Source of the DNA: Stutzerimonas stutzeri
GTDB taxonomy: Bacteria > Pseudomonadota > Gammaproteobacteria > Pseudomonadales > Pseudomonadaceae
Length of the DNA: 64,000 nt
NCBI RefSeq assembly: GCF_024448695.1
Contig: NZ_JAMOHY010000002.1
Span: 186,001-250,000, forward strand
Direction: 5' to 3'
Shown: piece after piece, positions 18,150-26,836 of the stretch
Numbering within the stretch: position 1 is the stretch's first letter
Layout: every line of letters begins with the position of its first letter
The notes under the pieces: generated by a model
Told to the model about the DNA's origin: nothing
What the model saw: the letters and a program-made list of their open reading frames with translations, nothing else
Database searches by the model: none
Translations under genes and position numbers: made by a program

Positions 18150-19772
18150 ATGAACAATTCTCCCGCTACTCGACAAATGTCTGTCCAGGCCAAGATCAAT
18201 CTGGCCCTGCTGGTGGTATTCGCCTCGGTGCTTTCCGCGTCCCTGTTTTATGCCGCCATTACTGAAAAGCGTCTGGTGCTGCAGGTGGTCGAACAACAGA
18301 CCAAGGATGCCGCCGATTCCTATTTCGACAGCATCAACACCATGATGCTGACCGGCACCATGGCCCAGCGCGACGTACTGCGAAACAAGATCCTTGCGCG
18401 TCCCGGCGTGGTCGATGCTCGGATCATCCGTGGCGACTCGGTCACGTCGGTATTCGGGCCGGGCTTCGCCCATCAGGCGCCCGCCGATGAACTGGACAAG
18501 CGGGCACTGGCTGGCGAATCCATCATTGAAGTGGTCGAAGAGAAAAACGGTCGCATCCTGACCGTTGTCAACCCGATCCTCGGACACAAGGACTATCGCG
18601 GCACCAACTGCCTGACCTGCCACCAGGTGCAGGAAGACTCGGTCATGGGTGCGGTACGCATCAGTTACGACCTGTCTGCGCTGGACAGCGAGGTCGACCG
18701 CAACATCATGATTTCCGCCGGCATCCAATTGCTGCTGCTTCTGGCCGGCCTGCTGGTGATGGGCTACATCATTCGTCGCGTGATCATCAGCCGCATCAAC
18801 GACATGCGCCACACCATGGAGGCAATGACCGAGGATGAGGACCTTAGCCGTTCCGTATCCATCCATGCCGAAGACGAAGTAGGTGCCATGGGACATGCCT
18901 TCAACCGCATGATCGACAAGTTTCGTCACAGTCTCGAAGCGGTTGCAGGGGTTACACGCCACCTGGGTGAAGTGTCGGAACGTGTCTCCAACGTGGCAGA
19001 GAAGACCCATTCGGCGGTCATGGAGCAGCGCAGCGAAACCGACATGGTTGCCTCGGCCATGAACGAAATGAGTGCAACCGTTCAGGAAGTAGCGCGCCAT
19101 GCAACCCAGACAGCCTCGGCGTCCAGTGGGGCTGACGATGAATCCAGGCTTGGCGTTCGCGTCGCCACCGAAGCACTGGACGGTATTGAAGTGCTGATTC
19201 GCGACATCGAAAACGCGGCGCAGGTGATCAAGCAGGTGGAAGCCGACAGCGTCAGCATCGGCATGGTGCTCGGCGTGATCAACGGCATTGCCGAGCAAAC
19301 CAATCTGCTGGCGCTCAATGCCGCCATCGAAGCGGCACGGGCAGGCGAACAGGGTCGCGGTTTCGCCGTGGTCGCCGACGAGGTGCGCACCCTGGCCTCG
19401 CGCACACAGAAATCCACCGAGGAAATCCAGGCGACCATTGAGCAGCTGCAAAACGGCGTGCGCAATGCAGTGAAGGCGATGGAAGGTGCCCAGATCAAGG
19501 CTCATGCCGGTTCGGACAGCGTCGCCAAGGTTGCTCAGAGCCTCAACGTGATCGCCGGTGAGGTGGGCACCATCAACGACATGAACACCCAGATCGCCAC
19601 CGCCGCCGAGGAACAAAGCGCGGTAGCCGAAGAGATCAACCGCAACATCACCACCATCAGCGTGATTGCCGACACCACTTCGACCGATGCCCAGCAAACC
19701 TCGCAGATCAGCGAAGAGCTGGTACGCCTGGCCGCCGAACTGAACCGACTGGTCAGCCAGTTCAAGCTGTAA
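18150..19772 (+). CDS. Methyl-accepting chemotaxis protein with periplasmic CxxCH motif
   Basis: 540-residue transducer. TM1 is at about 15-37, a periplasmic sensor domain of about 150 residues follows, TM2 is at about 187-207, then HAMP, then a cytoplasmic signalling domain with the conserved hairpin tip ([35 protein letters not shown]). The sensor domain holds C154-L-T-C157-H158 in [10 protein letters not shown], a canonical c-type haem attachment motif, placed just before TM2. Periplasmic haem c sensor domains of this general type are known in some MCPs and histidine kinases; here haem binding is inferred. A system I Ccm operon in the same window could attach it. There is no C-terminal CheR-docking pentapeptide. 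hemN follows 193 bases downstream after a terminator. The ligand is unknown; redox state, oxygen or NO are candidates. Confidence 0.9.
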   Translation: MNNSPATRQMSVQAKINLALLVVFASVLSASLFYAAITEKRLVLQVVEQQTKDAADSYFDSINTMMLTGTMAQRDVLRNKILARPGVVDARIIRGDSVTSVFGPGFAHQAPADELDKRALAGESIIEVVEEKNGRILTVVNPILGHKDYRGTNCLTCHQVQEDSVMGAVRISYDLSALDSEVDRNIMISAGIQLLLLLAGLLVMGYIIRRVIISRINDMRHTMEAMTEDEDLSRSVSIHAEDEVGAMGHAFNRMIDKFRHSLEAVAGVTRHLGEVSERVSNVAEKTHSAVMEQRSETDMVASAMNEMSATVQEVARHATQTASASSGADDESRLGVRVATEALDGIEVLIRDIENAAQVIKQVEADSVSIGMVLGVINGIAEQTNLLALNAAIEAARAGEQGRGFAVVADEVRTLASRTQKSTEEIQATIEQLQNGVRNAVKAMEGAQIKAHAGSDSVAKVAQSLNVIAGEVGTINDMNTQIATAAEEQSAVAEEINRNITTISVIADTTSTDAQQTSQISEELVRLAAELNRLVSQFKL

Positions 19773-19790
19773 GATCGCGCCACTACCGAA

Positions 19791-19814
19791 GCCGGGCGCC
19801 TATGCCCGGCTTTT
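19791..19814 (+). terminator. Rho-independent terminator after the chemoreceptor gene
   Basis: GCCGGGC at 19791-19797 pairs with GCCCGGC at 19804-19810, followed by TTTT. It starts 18 bases after the MCP stop codon and separates it from hemN. Confidence 0.8.
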
Positions 19815-19847
19815 GCGTTATCGCCGCCATTGACCGCCTTACCATTC

Positions 19848-19890
19848 TTGATTTGGGACAGCCGGCCAATGGGCTAGAATCATCGATAAT
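19848..19890 (+). promoter_or_regulatory. Possible Anr/Dnr-type promoter of hemN
   Basis: TTGATTTGGGACAG at 19848-19861 has one perfect FNR/Anr half-site (TTGAT) and a degenerate second half. A GATAAT -10 candidate lies at 19885-19890, which would place the box near -42, the usual position of an activating FNR-type site. Anr control of hemN is known in pseudomonads. The second half-site is poor, so this is tentative. Confidence 0.35.
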
Positions 19891-19965
19891 TCGCATCAGA
19901 TCACAGGCTGCCGGAACACATCCCCGGCCAGCCAGAACCCTCTCAACCGCAAGGTGAAACTATAC

Positions 19966-21354
19966 ATGGACCAAACGCCGAGCTTTAACCGCGCCCTGGT
20001 CGAGAAATATGACCGCCCGGGCCCCCGTTATACCTCCTACCCCACGGCGCCGCAGTTCCATCAGGCCTTCGCCATTGATGACTATCGCCGCGCAGCTCAG
20101 GAGACCAACGAGGCCGCTGAGCCCAAACCCTTGTCGGTGTATATCCATATCCCCTTCTGCAAAAGCCTCTGCTACTACTGCGCCTGCAACAAGATCATTA
20201 CCCACAAGACCGAACGCGCCGTCGAATATCTCGAGTATCTCAAGCGCGAAATCCAGATGCAGGCCGCGCTGTTCGACCGCTCGCGCAAACTGACCCAGCT
20301 GCATCTGGGCGGCGGCACCCCGACCTATTTCACCAGTGAACAGCTGGCAGACCTGATGGCGACGCTGCATCAGGCATTCAACATGGATGACAGCGACAGC
20401 CACGAATTCTCGCTTGAAGTCGACCCGCGCACCGTGACGCCCGAACAGATTCATGGTTTGCGCAAACTTGGCTTCAATCGACTGAGCTTCGGCGTGCAGG
20501 ACTTCGACGAGCAAGTGCAGATCGCGGTCAACCGCATCCAGACCGAAGAACAGACCCGCGAACTGGTGCAGGCGGCGCGTGATGCCAAGTTCAAATCCAT
20601 CAGTGTCGATCTGATCTACGGCCTGCCGCTGCAAACCGTCGATAGCTTCGACGCCACGCTGGACAAGATCATCGACATCCGCCCCGACCGCATCGCGGCC
20701 TACAGCTACGCACACCTGCCGGATCTGGTGCGCGCGCAGAAGCTGATCCGTCCCGAGGATATGCCGCCCCCCGAACGCAAGCTGGAACTGCTGGAACTGA
20801 CCATCAAGCGCCTCACCGATGCCGGCTACGTCTATATCGGCATGGATCACTTCTCCCTTCCCGAGGACGAGCTGACCCTGGCCCGCGCCAACGGCACCCT
20901 GCAGCGCAACTTTCAGGGCTATTCGACCCATGCCGATTGCGATCTGATCGGCCTTGGCATTTCCTCGATCGGCAAGGTAGGCAACAGCTACAGCCAGAAC
21001 GTGAAGGAGTTGTCGCAGTATTACGCGCGCCTGAACGAAGGCATGCTGCCGGTACAGCGCGGTTACAAGCTCAGCGAGGACGACCGTCTGCGCCGCGACG
21101 TGATCATCTCGCTGATGTGCCATGGCCGTATCGATTTCGCCGAAATGGAGCAGCGTTACGGCATCGCCTTCAAGGACTACTTCGCCGAGTCGCTGGCACA
21201 GCTGGGCGAGCACGTCACCGATGGCCTGGTGGAGATCCGCAACGATGCTCTGGTACTGATGCCCCAGGGACACCTGATGATGCGCAACGTGGCCATGGCC
21301 TTCGATGCCTATCTGGGCGGCGAACAGCGCGGTCGGTTCTCGCGCACCGTCTGA
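19966..21354 (+). CDS. hemN: Oxygen-independent coproporphyrinogen III oxidase
   Basis: Radical SAM enzyme of 462 residues that decarboxylates coproporphyrinogen III to protoporphyrinogen IX without oxygen, in the cytoplasm. The [4Fe-4S] motif CxxxCxxC is in IPFCKSLCYYCACNK near residue 65, with the extra cysteine of true HemN. GGGTPTYF, NRLSFGVQDF and DLIYGLPLQT are further family motifs. ATG 19966 is preferred over the GTG at 19954 because AAGGTG sits 9 bases before it. Length matches HemN (about 460) rather than the shorter HemW-like proteins. It is monocistronic, ended by a strong terminator, and consistent with anaerobic growth capacity. Confidence 0.95.
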   Translation: MDQTPSFNRALVEKYDRPGPRYTSYPTAPQFHQAFAIDDYRRAAQETNEAAEPKPLSVYIHIPFCKSLCYYCACNKIITHKTERAVEYLEYLKREIQMQAALFDRSRKLTQLHLGGGTPTYFTSEQLADLMATLHQAFNMDDSDSHEFSLEVDPRTVTPEQIHGLRKLGFNRLSFGVQDFDEQVQIAVNRIQTEEQTRELVQAARDAKFKSISVDLIYGLPLQTVDSFDATLDKIIDIRPDRIAAYSYAHLPDLVRAQKLIRPEDMPPPERKLELLELTIKRLTDAGYVYIGMDHFSLPEDELTLARANGTLQRNFQGYSTHADCDLIGLGISSIGKVGNSYSQNVKELSQYYARLNEGMLPVQRGYKLSEDDRLRRDVIISLMCHGRIDFAEMEQRYGIAFKDYFAESLAQLGEHVTDGLVEIRNDALVLMPQGHLMMRNVAMAFDAYLGGEQRGRFSRTV

Positions 21355-21388
21355 GAGCTGGCGCGAAAGCACAGACGCAGACAGACGA

Positions 21389-21420
21389 ACGGGGCAGGAT
21401 TTCGTATCCTGCCCCGTTTT
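21389..21420 (+). terminator. Rho-independent terminator after hemN
   Basis: ACGGGGCAGGAT at 21389-21400 and ATCCTGCCCCGT at 21406-21417 make a 12-bp stem with a 5-base loop followed by a T-run. Confidence 0.9.
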
Positions 21421-21438
21421 CTCGTCTGGAACGACTCC

Positions 21439-22362
21439 ATGCCTGCAAACCACCTGCCTGTCACGTCGGCACCTTTTGCACGTCACATCGCCGTGCTGAT
21501 ACTGCTTTGCATAGGGTGTGCATTCGCCGGTAACCATATCGCGGCCCGCGTCGCCTTCGACGACGGAGCAGGTGTACTGCTGGCTATTCTGATGCGATCC
21601 GGTGGAGCCCTTCTGGCGCTGTCGGCATTGGTTCTCTGGCAGCGCCAGCGTCTGAGGCTGCCTGCCGGAAGCCGCCGCTGGCAGCTCCTGCTCGGCCTGC
21701 TCATCGCGATCCAGAGCCTGTGCCTGTATTCCGCGGTAGCGCGCATTCCGGTAGCACTGGCGCTGCTGGTCGCCAATGTCTTCCCCATCATCCTGGCTCT
21801 ACTCACCTGGGCTCTGGGTGGCCCCAGGCCAACTGCACGCAGCGCGGCACTGATGGGCGTGATTCTGTTTGGCCTGCTGCTGGTGCTCGATATTCCCGGC
21901 CAGATGCGCGGCAAGGATGTGGAAGCACAGTGGCTGACTGGCGTGGCACTCGCGTTCGGCGCTGCCTGCGCATTCGCCAGCGCGCTCTGGATTACCGATC
22001 AAAAGCTGTCACAGATCCGCGGCTCGGTACGCAGCCTGCTGACCATGCTGGTGGTGTTCTGCAGCGCAGCACTCGCCGGAGCCAGCGATGCGCTACCCGG
22101 CGCGCTGAACATGCCAGCCACAACCAATGGCTGGTTCGCCCTGCTTGTTCTGATGACGCTCTACGGCACCGGCTTCATCACCCTGTTTGTCTCCATCCCG
22201 CGACTGGACATGCCACGCAATGCGCCGGTCATGAATATCGAGCCACTGGCGACGCTGGTGATGGGCTGGCTGGTACTGGGGCAGATGCTGTCTACGGTGC
22301 AGATTCTCGGCGGCGCCGTCGTGGTTGCGGGAATTGTCCTGCTTACCTATCGACGAGCCTGA
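21439..22362 (+). CDS. EamA-family (DMT) inner-membrane transporter
   Basis: 307 residues with about ten hydrophobic segments arranged as two EamA halves of the drug/metabolite transporter superfamily. Features include CAFAGNHIAARVAF in TM1, SRRWQLLLGLLIAIQSLCLYSAVARIPVALALLVANVFPIILALLTW in the first half, and MNIEPLATLVMGWLVLGQMLS plus the final LGGAVVVAGIVLLTYRRA in the second. Such proteins export amino acids or other metabolites; the substrate cannot be inferred. It starts 18 bases after the hemN terminator, and GGAA precedes the ATG. The tRNA-Leu gene lies convergent 25 bases downstream. Confidence 0.85.
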   Translation: MPANHLPVTSAPFARHIAVLILLCIGCAFAGNHIAARVAFDDGAGVLLAILMRSGGALLALSALVLWQRQRLRLPAGSRRWQLLLGLLIAIQSLCLYSAVARIPVALALLVANVFPIILALLTWALGGPRPTARSAALMGVILFGLLLVLDIPGQMRGKDVEAQWLTGVALAFGAACAFASALWITDQKLSQIRGSVRSLLTMLVVFCSAALAGASDALPGALNMPATTNGWFALLVLMTLYGTGFITLFVSIPRLDMPRNAPVMNIEPLATLVMGWLVLGQMLSTVQILGGAVVVAGIVLLTYRRA

Positions 22363-22387
22363 AGGGAAAAACCTGAAATGATGACAA

Positions 22388-22474
22388 TGGTGCCCGAAGC
22401 CGGACTCGAACCGGCATGACCTTGCGGTCGAGAGATTTTAAGTCTCCTGCGTCTACCGATTTCGCCATTCGGGC
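22388..22474 (-). tRNA. tRNA-Leu (anticodon TAA)
   Basis: 87-base class II tRNA with encoded CCA. The 5' acceptor GCCCGAA pairs with TTCGGGC; the anticodon loop CTTAAAA gives UAA; a long variable arm and the GGTTCGAGTCC T-arm are present. Confidence 0.95.
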
Positions 22475-22542
22475 GGTAGTGCATTCAAGAGGTCGGACTA
22501 TATACAGCCCGGGCCACCCTCGCAAGCCAACCTGTAAATAGA

Positions 22543-22575
22543 AAAGCCCCGTAAATCAAAGATTTACGGGGCTTT
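22543..22575 (-). terminator. Terminator between tRNA-Cys and tRNA-Leu
   Basis: AAAGCCCCGTAAATC at 22543-22557 pairs with GATTTACGGGGCTTT at 22561-22575, a 15-bp stem with a 3-base loop and a U-run on the minus-strand transcript. It should end the Glu-Gly-Cys tRNA transcript, leaving tRNA-Leu either read-through or separately transcribed. Confidence 0.8.
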
Positions 22576-22580
22576 CAATA

Positions 22581-22654
22581 TGGAGGCCGATGTCGGAATC
22601 GAACCGGCGTACACGGATTTGCAATCCGCTGCATAACCACTCTGCCAACCGGCC
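22581..22654 (-). tRNA. tRNA-Cys (anticodon GCA)
   Basis: 74-base cloverleaf with encoded CCA, GGCCGGT acceptor, anticodon stem-loop GCGGATTGCAAATCCGT giving GCA, and U discriminator as usual for tRNA-Cys. Confidence 0.95.
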
Positions 22655-22700
22655 TCAAAACGAAAGCGCCGCAGGTTGATGCGGCGCCATCTTTACAAAC

Positions 22701-22776
<76 letters not shown>

Positions 22777-22793
22777 GCTACTTTTACAGAAAA

Positions 22794-22869
22794 TGGCGTC
22801 CCCTAGGGGACTCGAACCCCTGTTACCGCCGTGAAAGGGCGGTGTCCTAGGCCACTAGACGAAGGGGAC
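22794..22869 (-). tRNA. tRNA-Glu (anticodon TTC)
   Basis: 76-base cloverleaf starting GTCCCCTTCGTCTAGTGG, with anticodon loop CTTTCAC giving UUC, and encoded CCA. It is the first gene of the minus-strand tRNA transcript. Confidence 0.95.
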
Positions 22870-22941
22870 GCTGCCCGGAAACAACAACTTTCTTCCGGCT
22901 TGCAGCTTTTCACGCTGTGCTTCACGCTGCAAGTGGCGCGC

Positions 22942-22970
22942 ATTCTAGGGATGAGTCGCAAGGTCGTCAA
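22942..22970 (-). promoter_or_regulatory. Sigma-70 promoter of the tRNA Glu-Gly-Cys transcript
   Basis: On the minus strand TTGACG (22970-22965) and TAGAAT (22947-22942) are separated by exactly 17 bases. A GC-rich stretch (GCGCGCC) follows the -10, the discriminator type found at stringently controlled stable-RNA promoters. Start would be near 22935, about 65 bases before tRNA-Glu. Confidence 0.75.
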
Positions 22971-23082
22971 GCGTCAGCTAAAACTTTTTCAATCAATGGC
23001 TTCACCCCCCTGCATCGCGCTATCAGGTTGCCATCCAACGCACTACACTCAGGAAAAACCACCACCCAAAGAGGTGCGCCTA

Positions 23083-23850
23083 GTGTCTCCTGTTCTGATT
23101 GCAGGATTGGTCCTTGCCGGCCTGTTCATACTGATTCTGATTGGTTTCATCAACCAGGTCGTAGAGAAGAACAATCTGGAGAAGGCACGCGCGCGGGCCG
23201 AGCTCAACAATCGCATGCGACGTTGTGCCGATCTTTCCGAGTCTTTCCCTGGCCAGATGATGACACCCGCACTCAAGCTGATGCTGACTCGACTTGAGCT
23301 TCATGTGGGCGAGCGCTTGCTGGCGCTGGAAAAGAAAAACCAGAACCTTGCCGCTCGCCTCGAATCATTGCGCGCCATGGTCGCTTTGGGCGATTCGATC
23401 CCCGTATCGAACATGCCTGTGAAGATTCTTGCCGAAGCCCAGGCCAAGGCTGTTCGCCTCCTGCTCGAAGACCTGCACGCACAAGCAATCTGGGCCAACA
23501 AGAAAGGCCAGCTGGATACTGCTTCGGCCAAGCACTGGGTAGGCGAAATCCAGCGCATGATGGTGATATTACATATCGAGTACTTCAACAACCTCGGCAG
23601 ACAGGCCCTGCAGCAGGGCAATGCGCACAAGGCACGTCTGGCTTTCGAGCGGGGCATCCAACATGTGCGCAAGCAGCCCGACAAGGCCAGCTTTCAGTCA
23701 CAGCTCAAACAGCTTGAAGCCCATTACGCCCACGCCAGCCAGCTCGAACAAACGCAGCAGAAGCCCCTCCTTGAAGAAACCAGCGAGCTGGCCGAAGGTC
23801 TGAAGGATCTTGAAAGCGAAGACGACTGGAAGAAGAACAACATCTACTGA
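23083..23850 (+). CDS. Membrane-anchored coiled-coil protein of unknown function
   Basis: 255 residues. The N-terminus is a single transmembrane helix (VLIAGLVLAGLFILILIGFINQVVEKNN), followed by a long charged, helical, probably cytoplasmic region rich in Leu, Ala, Glu and Gln, with a repeat-like stretch ALQQGNAHKARLAFERGIQHVRK that resembles a TPR-like helical pair. I do not recognise the family. GTG 23083 is chosen because AGAGGTG lies 6 bases upstream and it puts the membrane helix at the N-terminus; the frame extends upstream through the tRNA promoter and the tRNA-Glu gene, which cannot be coding. It is divergent from the tRNA genes. Confidence 0.75.
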   Translation: MSPVLIAGLVLAGLFILILIGFINQVVEKNNLEKARARAELNNRMRRCADLSESFPGQMMTPALKLMLTRLELHVGERLLALEKKNQNLAARLESLRAMVALGDSIPVSNMPVKILAEAQAKAVRLLLEDLHAQAIWANKKGQLDTASAKHWVGEIQRMMVILHIEYFNNLGRQALQQGNAHKARLAFERGIQHVRKQPDKASFQSQLKQLEAHYAHASQLEQTQQKPLLEETSELAEGLKDLESEDDWKKNNIY

Positions 23851-23852
23851 GA

Positions 23853-24043
23853 GGGTGTTTACAAAGGTAGCGAGCGAAGATCAGACAAGGCGAGATCAGC
23901 CGAGAAAGCGGAATGTACGGCTGTACATGAGCATTTGATTCGCTACGTTCACCCCTTCGGGGCCGCGCTGAAGCGCGTTCAGCCTCTGGCTGTGAGGCTG
24001 ATCTCAACGCAGCATGGTCGAGCGCAGTAGCTTGTAAACACCC
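23853..24043. repeat. 191-bp MITE-like palindromic element
   Basis: Perfect 12-bp terminal inverted repeats: GGGTGTTTACAA at 23853-23864 and TTGTAAACACCC at 24032-24043. A second, inner pair lies symmetrically about 39 bases in: GAGATCAGCC at 23892-23901 and GGCTGATCTC at 23996-24005. No coding frame is credible inside. It fills the gap between the gene at 23083 and the GST gene. It looks like a non-autonomous repeat or mobile element. Confidence 0.7.
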
Positions 24044-24069
24044 CCCCTGAGCCACTCCCGGAGAACCGC

Positions 24070-24753
24070 ATGTCCCTAACCCTGTTTGGCGCTCAGCTGT
24101 CACCCTTCGTGCGCAAGGTACGCCTGTGCCTGCTGGAAAAATCGCTGGATTACCGACTTGAAGTGGTCATGCCGTTCACGCCACCGGAGTGGTATCTGCA
24201 ATTGAACCCCCTCGGACGCATTCCGGCACTCAAGGATGATGAGCTTTGCCTGGCCGATTCCAGCGTGATCTGTCAGTACCTGGAAGAAGCCTACGAAAGC
24301 ACTACTCGTCTGTACGGCGCTGATGCGACACAGCGCGCCCAGATACGCTGGCTGGAAAAATATGCCGACTATGAACTGGCGCCGCTGACGACCTTCGTCA
24401 TCTTTCGCAATCGCATCCTCAAACCCAGCATGGGTCACTCCTGCAATGAAGACGGCGTGCAGGCGGCGCTGAACGAAAAGCTGCCGCCGCACTTCGACTA
24501 CCTTGAGCGGCAGCTGGGACAGAACGACTATTTCGTCGGCTCGCAGTTGTCACTGGCCGACATTGCCATCGTTTGTCAGCTGATCAACATGGAACACGGT
24601 GGAGAGCAGGTCGATTCAAGCCGCTGGCCAGCCCTGGCAGCGCATTTCAACCGAATGAAGACACTCACCTCGGTTACCAGCCTGCTGCCGGAAGAGCAGC
24701 GCATGAATGCCAAACTCGGCGAGATGGGCAAAAGGATGCAGCAGCCTGGCTGA
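24070..24753 (+). CDS. Glutathione S-transferase family protein
   Basis: 227 residues with an N-terminal thioredoxin-like domain (LTLFGAQLSPFVRKVRLCLLEK; the cis-Pro region NPLGRIPALKDDE; the glutathione-binding ADSSVICQYLEE) and an all-helical C-terminal domain with the N-capping motif QLSLADIAIV. Catalytic identity is probably the Ser at SPF. Such enzymes conjugate or reduce substrates with GSH. GGAG 8 bases before the ATG supports the start. It lies directly after the palindromic element and convergent with the DUF815 ATPase gene. Confidence 0.9.
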   Translation: MSLTLFGAQLSPFVRKVRLCLLEKSLDYRLEVVMPFTPPEWYLQLNPLGRIPALKDDELCLADSSVICQYLEEAYESTTRLYGADATQRAQIRWLEKYADYELAPLTTFVIFRNRILKPSMGHSCNEDGVQAALNEKLPPHFDYLERQLGQNDYFVGSQLSLADIAIVCQLINMEHGGEQVDSSRWPALAAHFNRMKTLTSVTSLLPEEQRMNAKLGEMGKRMQQPG

Positions 24754-24768
24754 ATCAGCGCATTGGGG

Positions 24769-25650
24769 TTACTGCAACAGACGAATGCCTACCCACTGTC
24801 GCGCAAACTGATAGGCACAGCGTCCGTTGCGGTTGCCCCGTGCGGTAGCCCAGCGGATTGCATCCTTCTCCAGCGTTTCGTCCCATTCCCAACCAAGCCC
24901 TGCCTGCCCGGCCAGCGAGCCGACCCAGTGGCGCACCACGTTCAGGTAATGCTCCTGGCTGAAGGGATAGAACGACAGCCAGAGACCGAAGCGGTCGGAC
25001 AGGGCGATCTTGTCTTCCACTGCCTCGTTTGGATGCAGCTCGCCATCGATCATTTGCCAGTTTTCGTTATCGCTCTGACGCTCCGGCACCAGATGCCGGC
25101 GATTGGAAGTTGCATACAACAATACATTTTCGGGCGCACGCTCCAGGGAGCCATCCAGCACGCTTTTCAGCACCCGGTAATCGCCTTCACCTGCCTCGAA
25201 AGACAGGTCGTCACAGAACACCACGAAGTAATGCGGCAGCCCGGCGAGCGCATCGACCACCTTCGGCAAATCGGCCAGATGGTCACGCTCGATCTCGATC
25301 AGACGCAAACCCGCCGACGCATGCTCGGCCAGCAAGGCGCGAATCAGAGAGGACTTACCGGTGCCACGCGCGCCCCAAAGCAGCACGTGATTGGCCGGCA
25401 GCCCGGCAACAAACTGCCTGGTATTGCTCGACAGGCGCTCACGCTGCCGGTCGATGCCGATCAGGTCCTCCAGGCGCAGGTCCAGCGTCACCTCAAGCGC
25501 CTGCAGATAACCTCCCTGCCCTTCCCGGTGCCAGCGCGCAGCCAGGCTTTGCGTCCAGTCCAGCGCGAGGCGCGGAGCTGGCAGCAAGGGCTCCAGCCTG
25601 GCCATCAGCGTTTCGGCACGCTGCAAGAAGGCTTTCAGCTCGACTTCCAT
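24769..25650 (-). CDS. DUF815-family AAA+ ATPase
   Basis: 293-residue predicted cytoplasmic ATPase. Walker A is GARGTGKSSLIRALL near residue 95, Walker B is HYFVVFCDDLSF, and a sensor-1-like Asn/Arg follows in LLYATSNRRHLVPE. The stretch EDKIALSDRFGLWLSFYPFSQEHYLNVV is the DUF815 signature. The family is widespread but has no firmly established role. GGGG before the ATG at 25650 supports the start. It is followed upstream by glutathione peroxidase and msrB on the same strand, with spacing of about 85 and 32 bases, so co-transcription is possible. Confidence 0.85.
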   Translation of the reverse strand: MEVELKAFLQRAETLMARLEPLLPAPRLALDWTQSLAARWHREGQGGYLQALEVTLDLRLEDLIGIDRQRERLSSNTRQFVAGLPANHVLLWGARGTGKSSLIRALLAEHASAGLRLIEIERDHLADLPKVVDALAGLPHYFVVFCDDLSFEAGEGDYRVLKSVLDGSLERAPENVLLYATSNRRHLVPERQSDNENWQMIDGELHPNEAVEDKIALSDRFGLWLSFYPFSQEHYLNVVRHWVGSLAGQAGLGWEWDETLEKDAIRWATARGNRNGRCAYQFARQWVGIRLLQ

Positions 25651-25735
25651 TCATTTACCCCAAGACTTTCAATGACAAAACAAGCGAACTCCAGAGCATG
25701 CCTAGACAGCAGCATTGGCAGCCGAAGCGACAGAC

Positions 25736-26218
25736 CTACAAATGGGCCTCAATGGATTGCGCCAAGGCTTCCGGTGCTGTTCGCGAAGCGAAGCGCTCGA
25801 CGGAGCGCCCCTCATCGGCAATCAGAAACTTGGTGAAATTCCACTTGATCGCCTTGCTGCCCAGCAGTCCCGGCGCGCGCTTCTTCAGTTGCACGAACAA
25901 GGGATGGGCATCACCGCCATTCACCTGGATCTTGGCGAACAGCGGAAAACTGACGCCATAGTTGCGCTCGCAGAAGGTGGCAATCTGCTGCTCATCACCC
26001 GGCTCCTGCCCGCCAAACTGATCACAGGGAAACCCCAGTACGACCAGCCCTTGCGCCCCGTAGCGCTTCCACAGCGCTTCCAGCCCCTTGTATTGATGTG
26101 TGAATCCGCATTGACTGGCCGTATTGACCACCAGCAGCACCCTGGCATCGAATTCGGCCAGTGTTTTCTCCTGACCATCAATTGTCTGGCAGGGAATATC
26201 AAAAAGCGGATCGCGCAT
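25736..26218 (-). CDS. Glutathione peroxidase family protein
   Basis: 160-residue Cys-type peroxidase of the GPx/BtuE family that reduces hydroperoxides. The peroxidatic Cys37 is in VNTASQCGFT, the catalytic Gln in GFPCDQFGGQEPG, and the Trp-Asn pair in WNFTKFL, completing the Cys-Gln-Trp-Asn tetrad. The extra Cys in GFPC may be the resolving cysteine, suggesting thioredoxin rather than GSH as reductant, as in BtuE. It sits 32 bases downstream of msrB on the same strand, an oxidative-damage pair. Confidence 0.9.
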   Translation of the reverse strand: MRDPLFDIPCQTIDGQEKTLAEFDARVLLVVNTASQCGFTHQYKGLEALWKRYGAQGLVVLGFPCDQFGGQEPGDEQQIATFCERNYGVSFPLFAKIQVNGGDAHPLFVQLKKRAPGLLGSKAIKWNFTKFLIADEGRSVERFASRTAPEALAQSIEAHL

Positions 26219-26250
26219 CTGTAGAACCCCGTTAAGTGCGTGCTGGCCGC

Positions 26251-26649
26251 TCAGACATCGCGCGGCTTGTGAGTGAGGGAAGCCGAGTTGATGCAGTAGC
26301 GCAGACCGGTCGGTGCCGGACCATCGGGAAAAACATGCCCCAGATGGGCGTCACAGCGGGAACATTTGACCTCGATGCGATGCATGCCATGACTGAAGTC
26401 ATCGACGCTGGCGATGGCGCGCTCGCTGACCGGCTGGAAATAGCTCGGCCAGCCGCAGCCGGAACTGAATTTGGCGTCCGAGTCGAACAGCGGCTCATCA
26501 CAACAGACGCAGTGGTAAATGCCTGGCGTCCTGGTGTCATTGTATTGGCCTGTGAATGGCCGTTCTGTCGCACCCAGCCGGCAGACTTGAAACTGCTCAT
26601 CCGAAAGCTCGGCACGCCAGGTTTCGAGGGGTTTCTCAAGCTTTTCCAT
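26251..26649 (-). CDS. msrB: Peptide-methionine (R)-S-oxide reductase
   Basis: 132-residue MsrB that reduces methionine-R-sulfoxide in proteins. Zinc-binding CxxC pairs are in CVCCDEPLF and [12 protein letters not shown], and the catalytic Cys is in RYCINSASL near the C-terminus. The [10 protein letters not shown] segment is standard. ATG 26649 is selected because AGAGGTG lies just upstream and the frame before it lacks homology. It is first gene of a probable msrB-gpx pair and divergent from alaA. Confidence 0.95.
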   Translation of the reverse strand: MEKLEKPLETWRAELSDEQFQVCRLGATERPFTGQYNDTRTPGIYHCVCCDEPLFDSDAKFSSGCGWPSYFQPVSERAIASVDDFSHGMHRIEVKCSRCDAHLGHVFPDGPAPTGLRYCINSASLTHKPRDV

Positions 26650-26836
26650 CGGTACACCTCTTGAACTCAAAAAAGGCGGATCTGTACCTTTTCCGGTGAT
26701 CGGGCCGCACGTATCATGCATCGTTCTCAGACGCCTAGTCTGGCAGTGGAGTTTCAGACTGCCAAGGCGCCAGGTTCACGTCTAACGTTGCCAGCCTTCT
26801 GGCATGGCACGTCCTTACTTCGGGACATTCAGGATC

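Noticed and set aside
19960-21537. 525-codon open frame on the minus strand
   Set aside because: Antisense to hemN, whose radical SAM motifs are certain.
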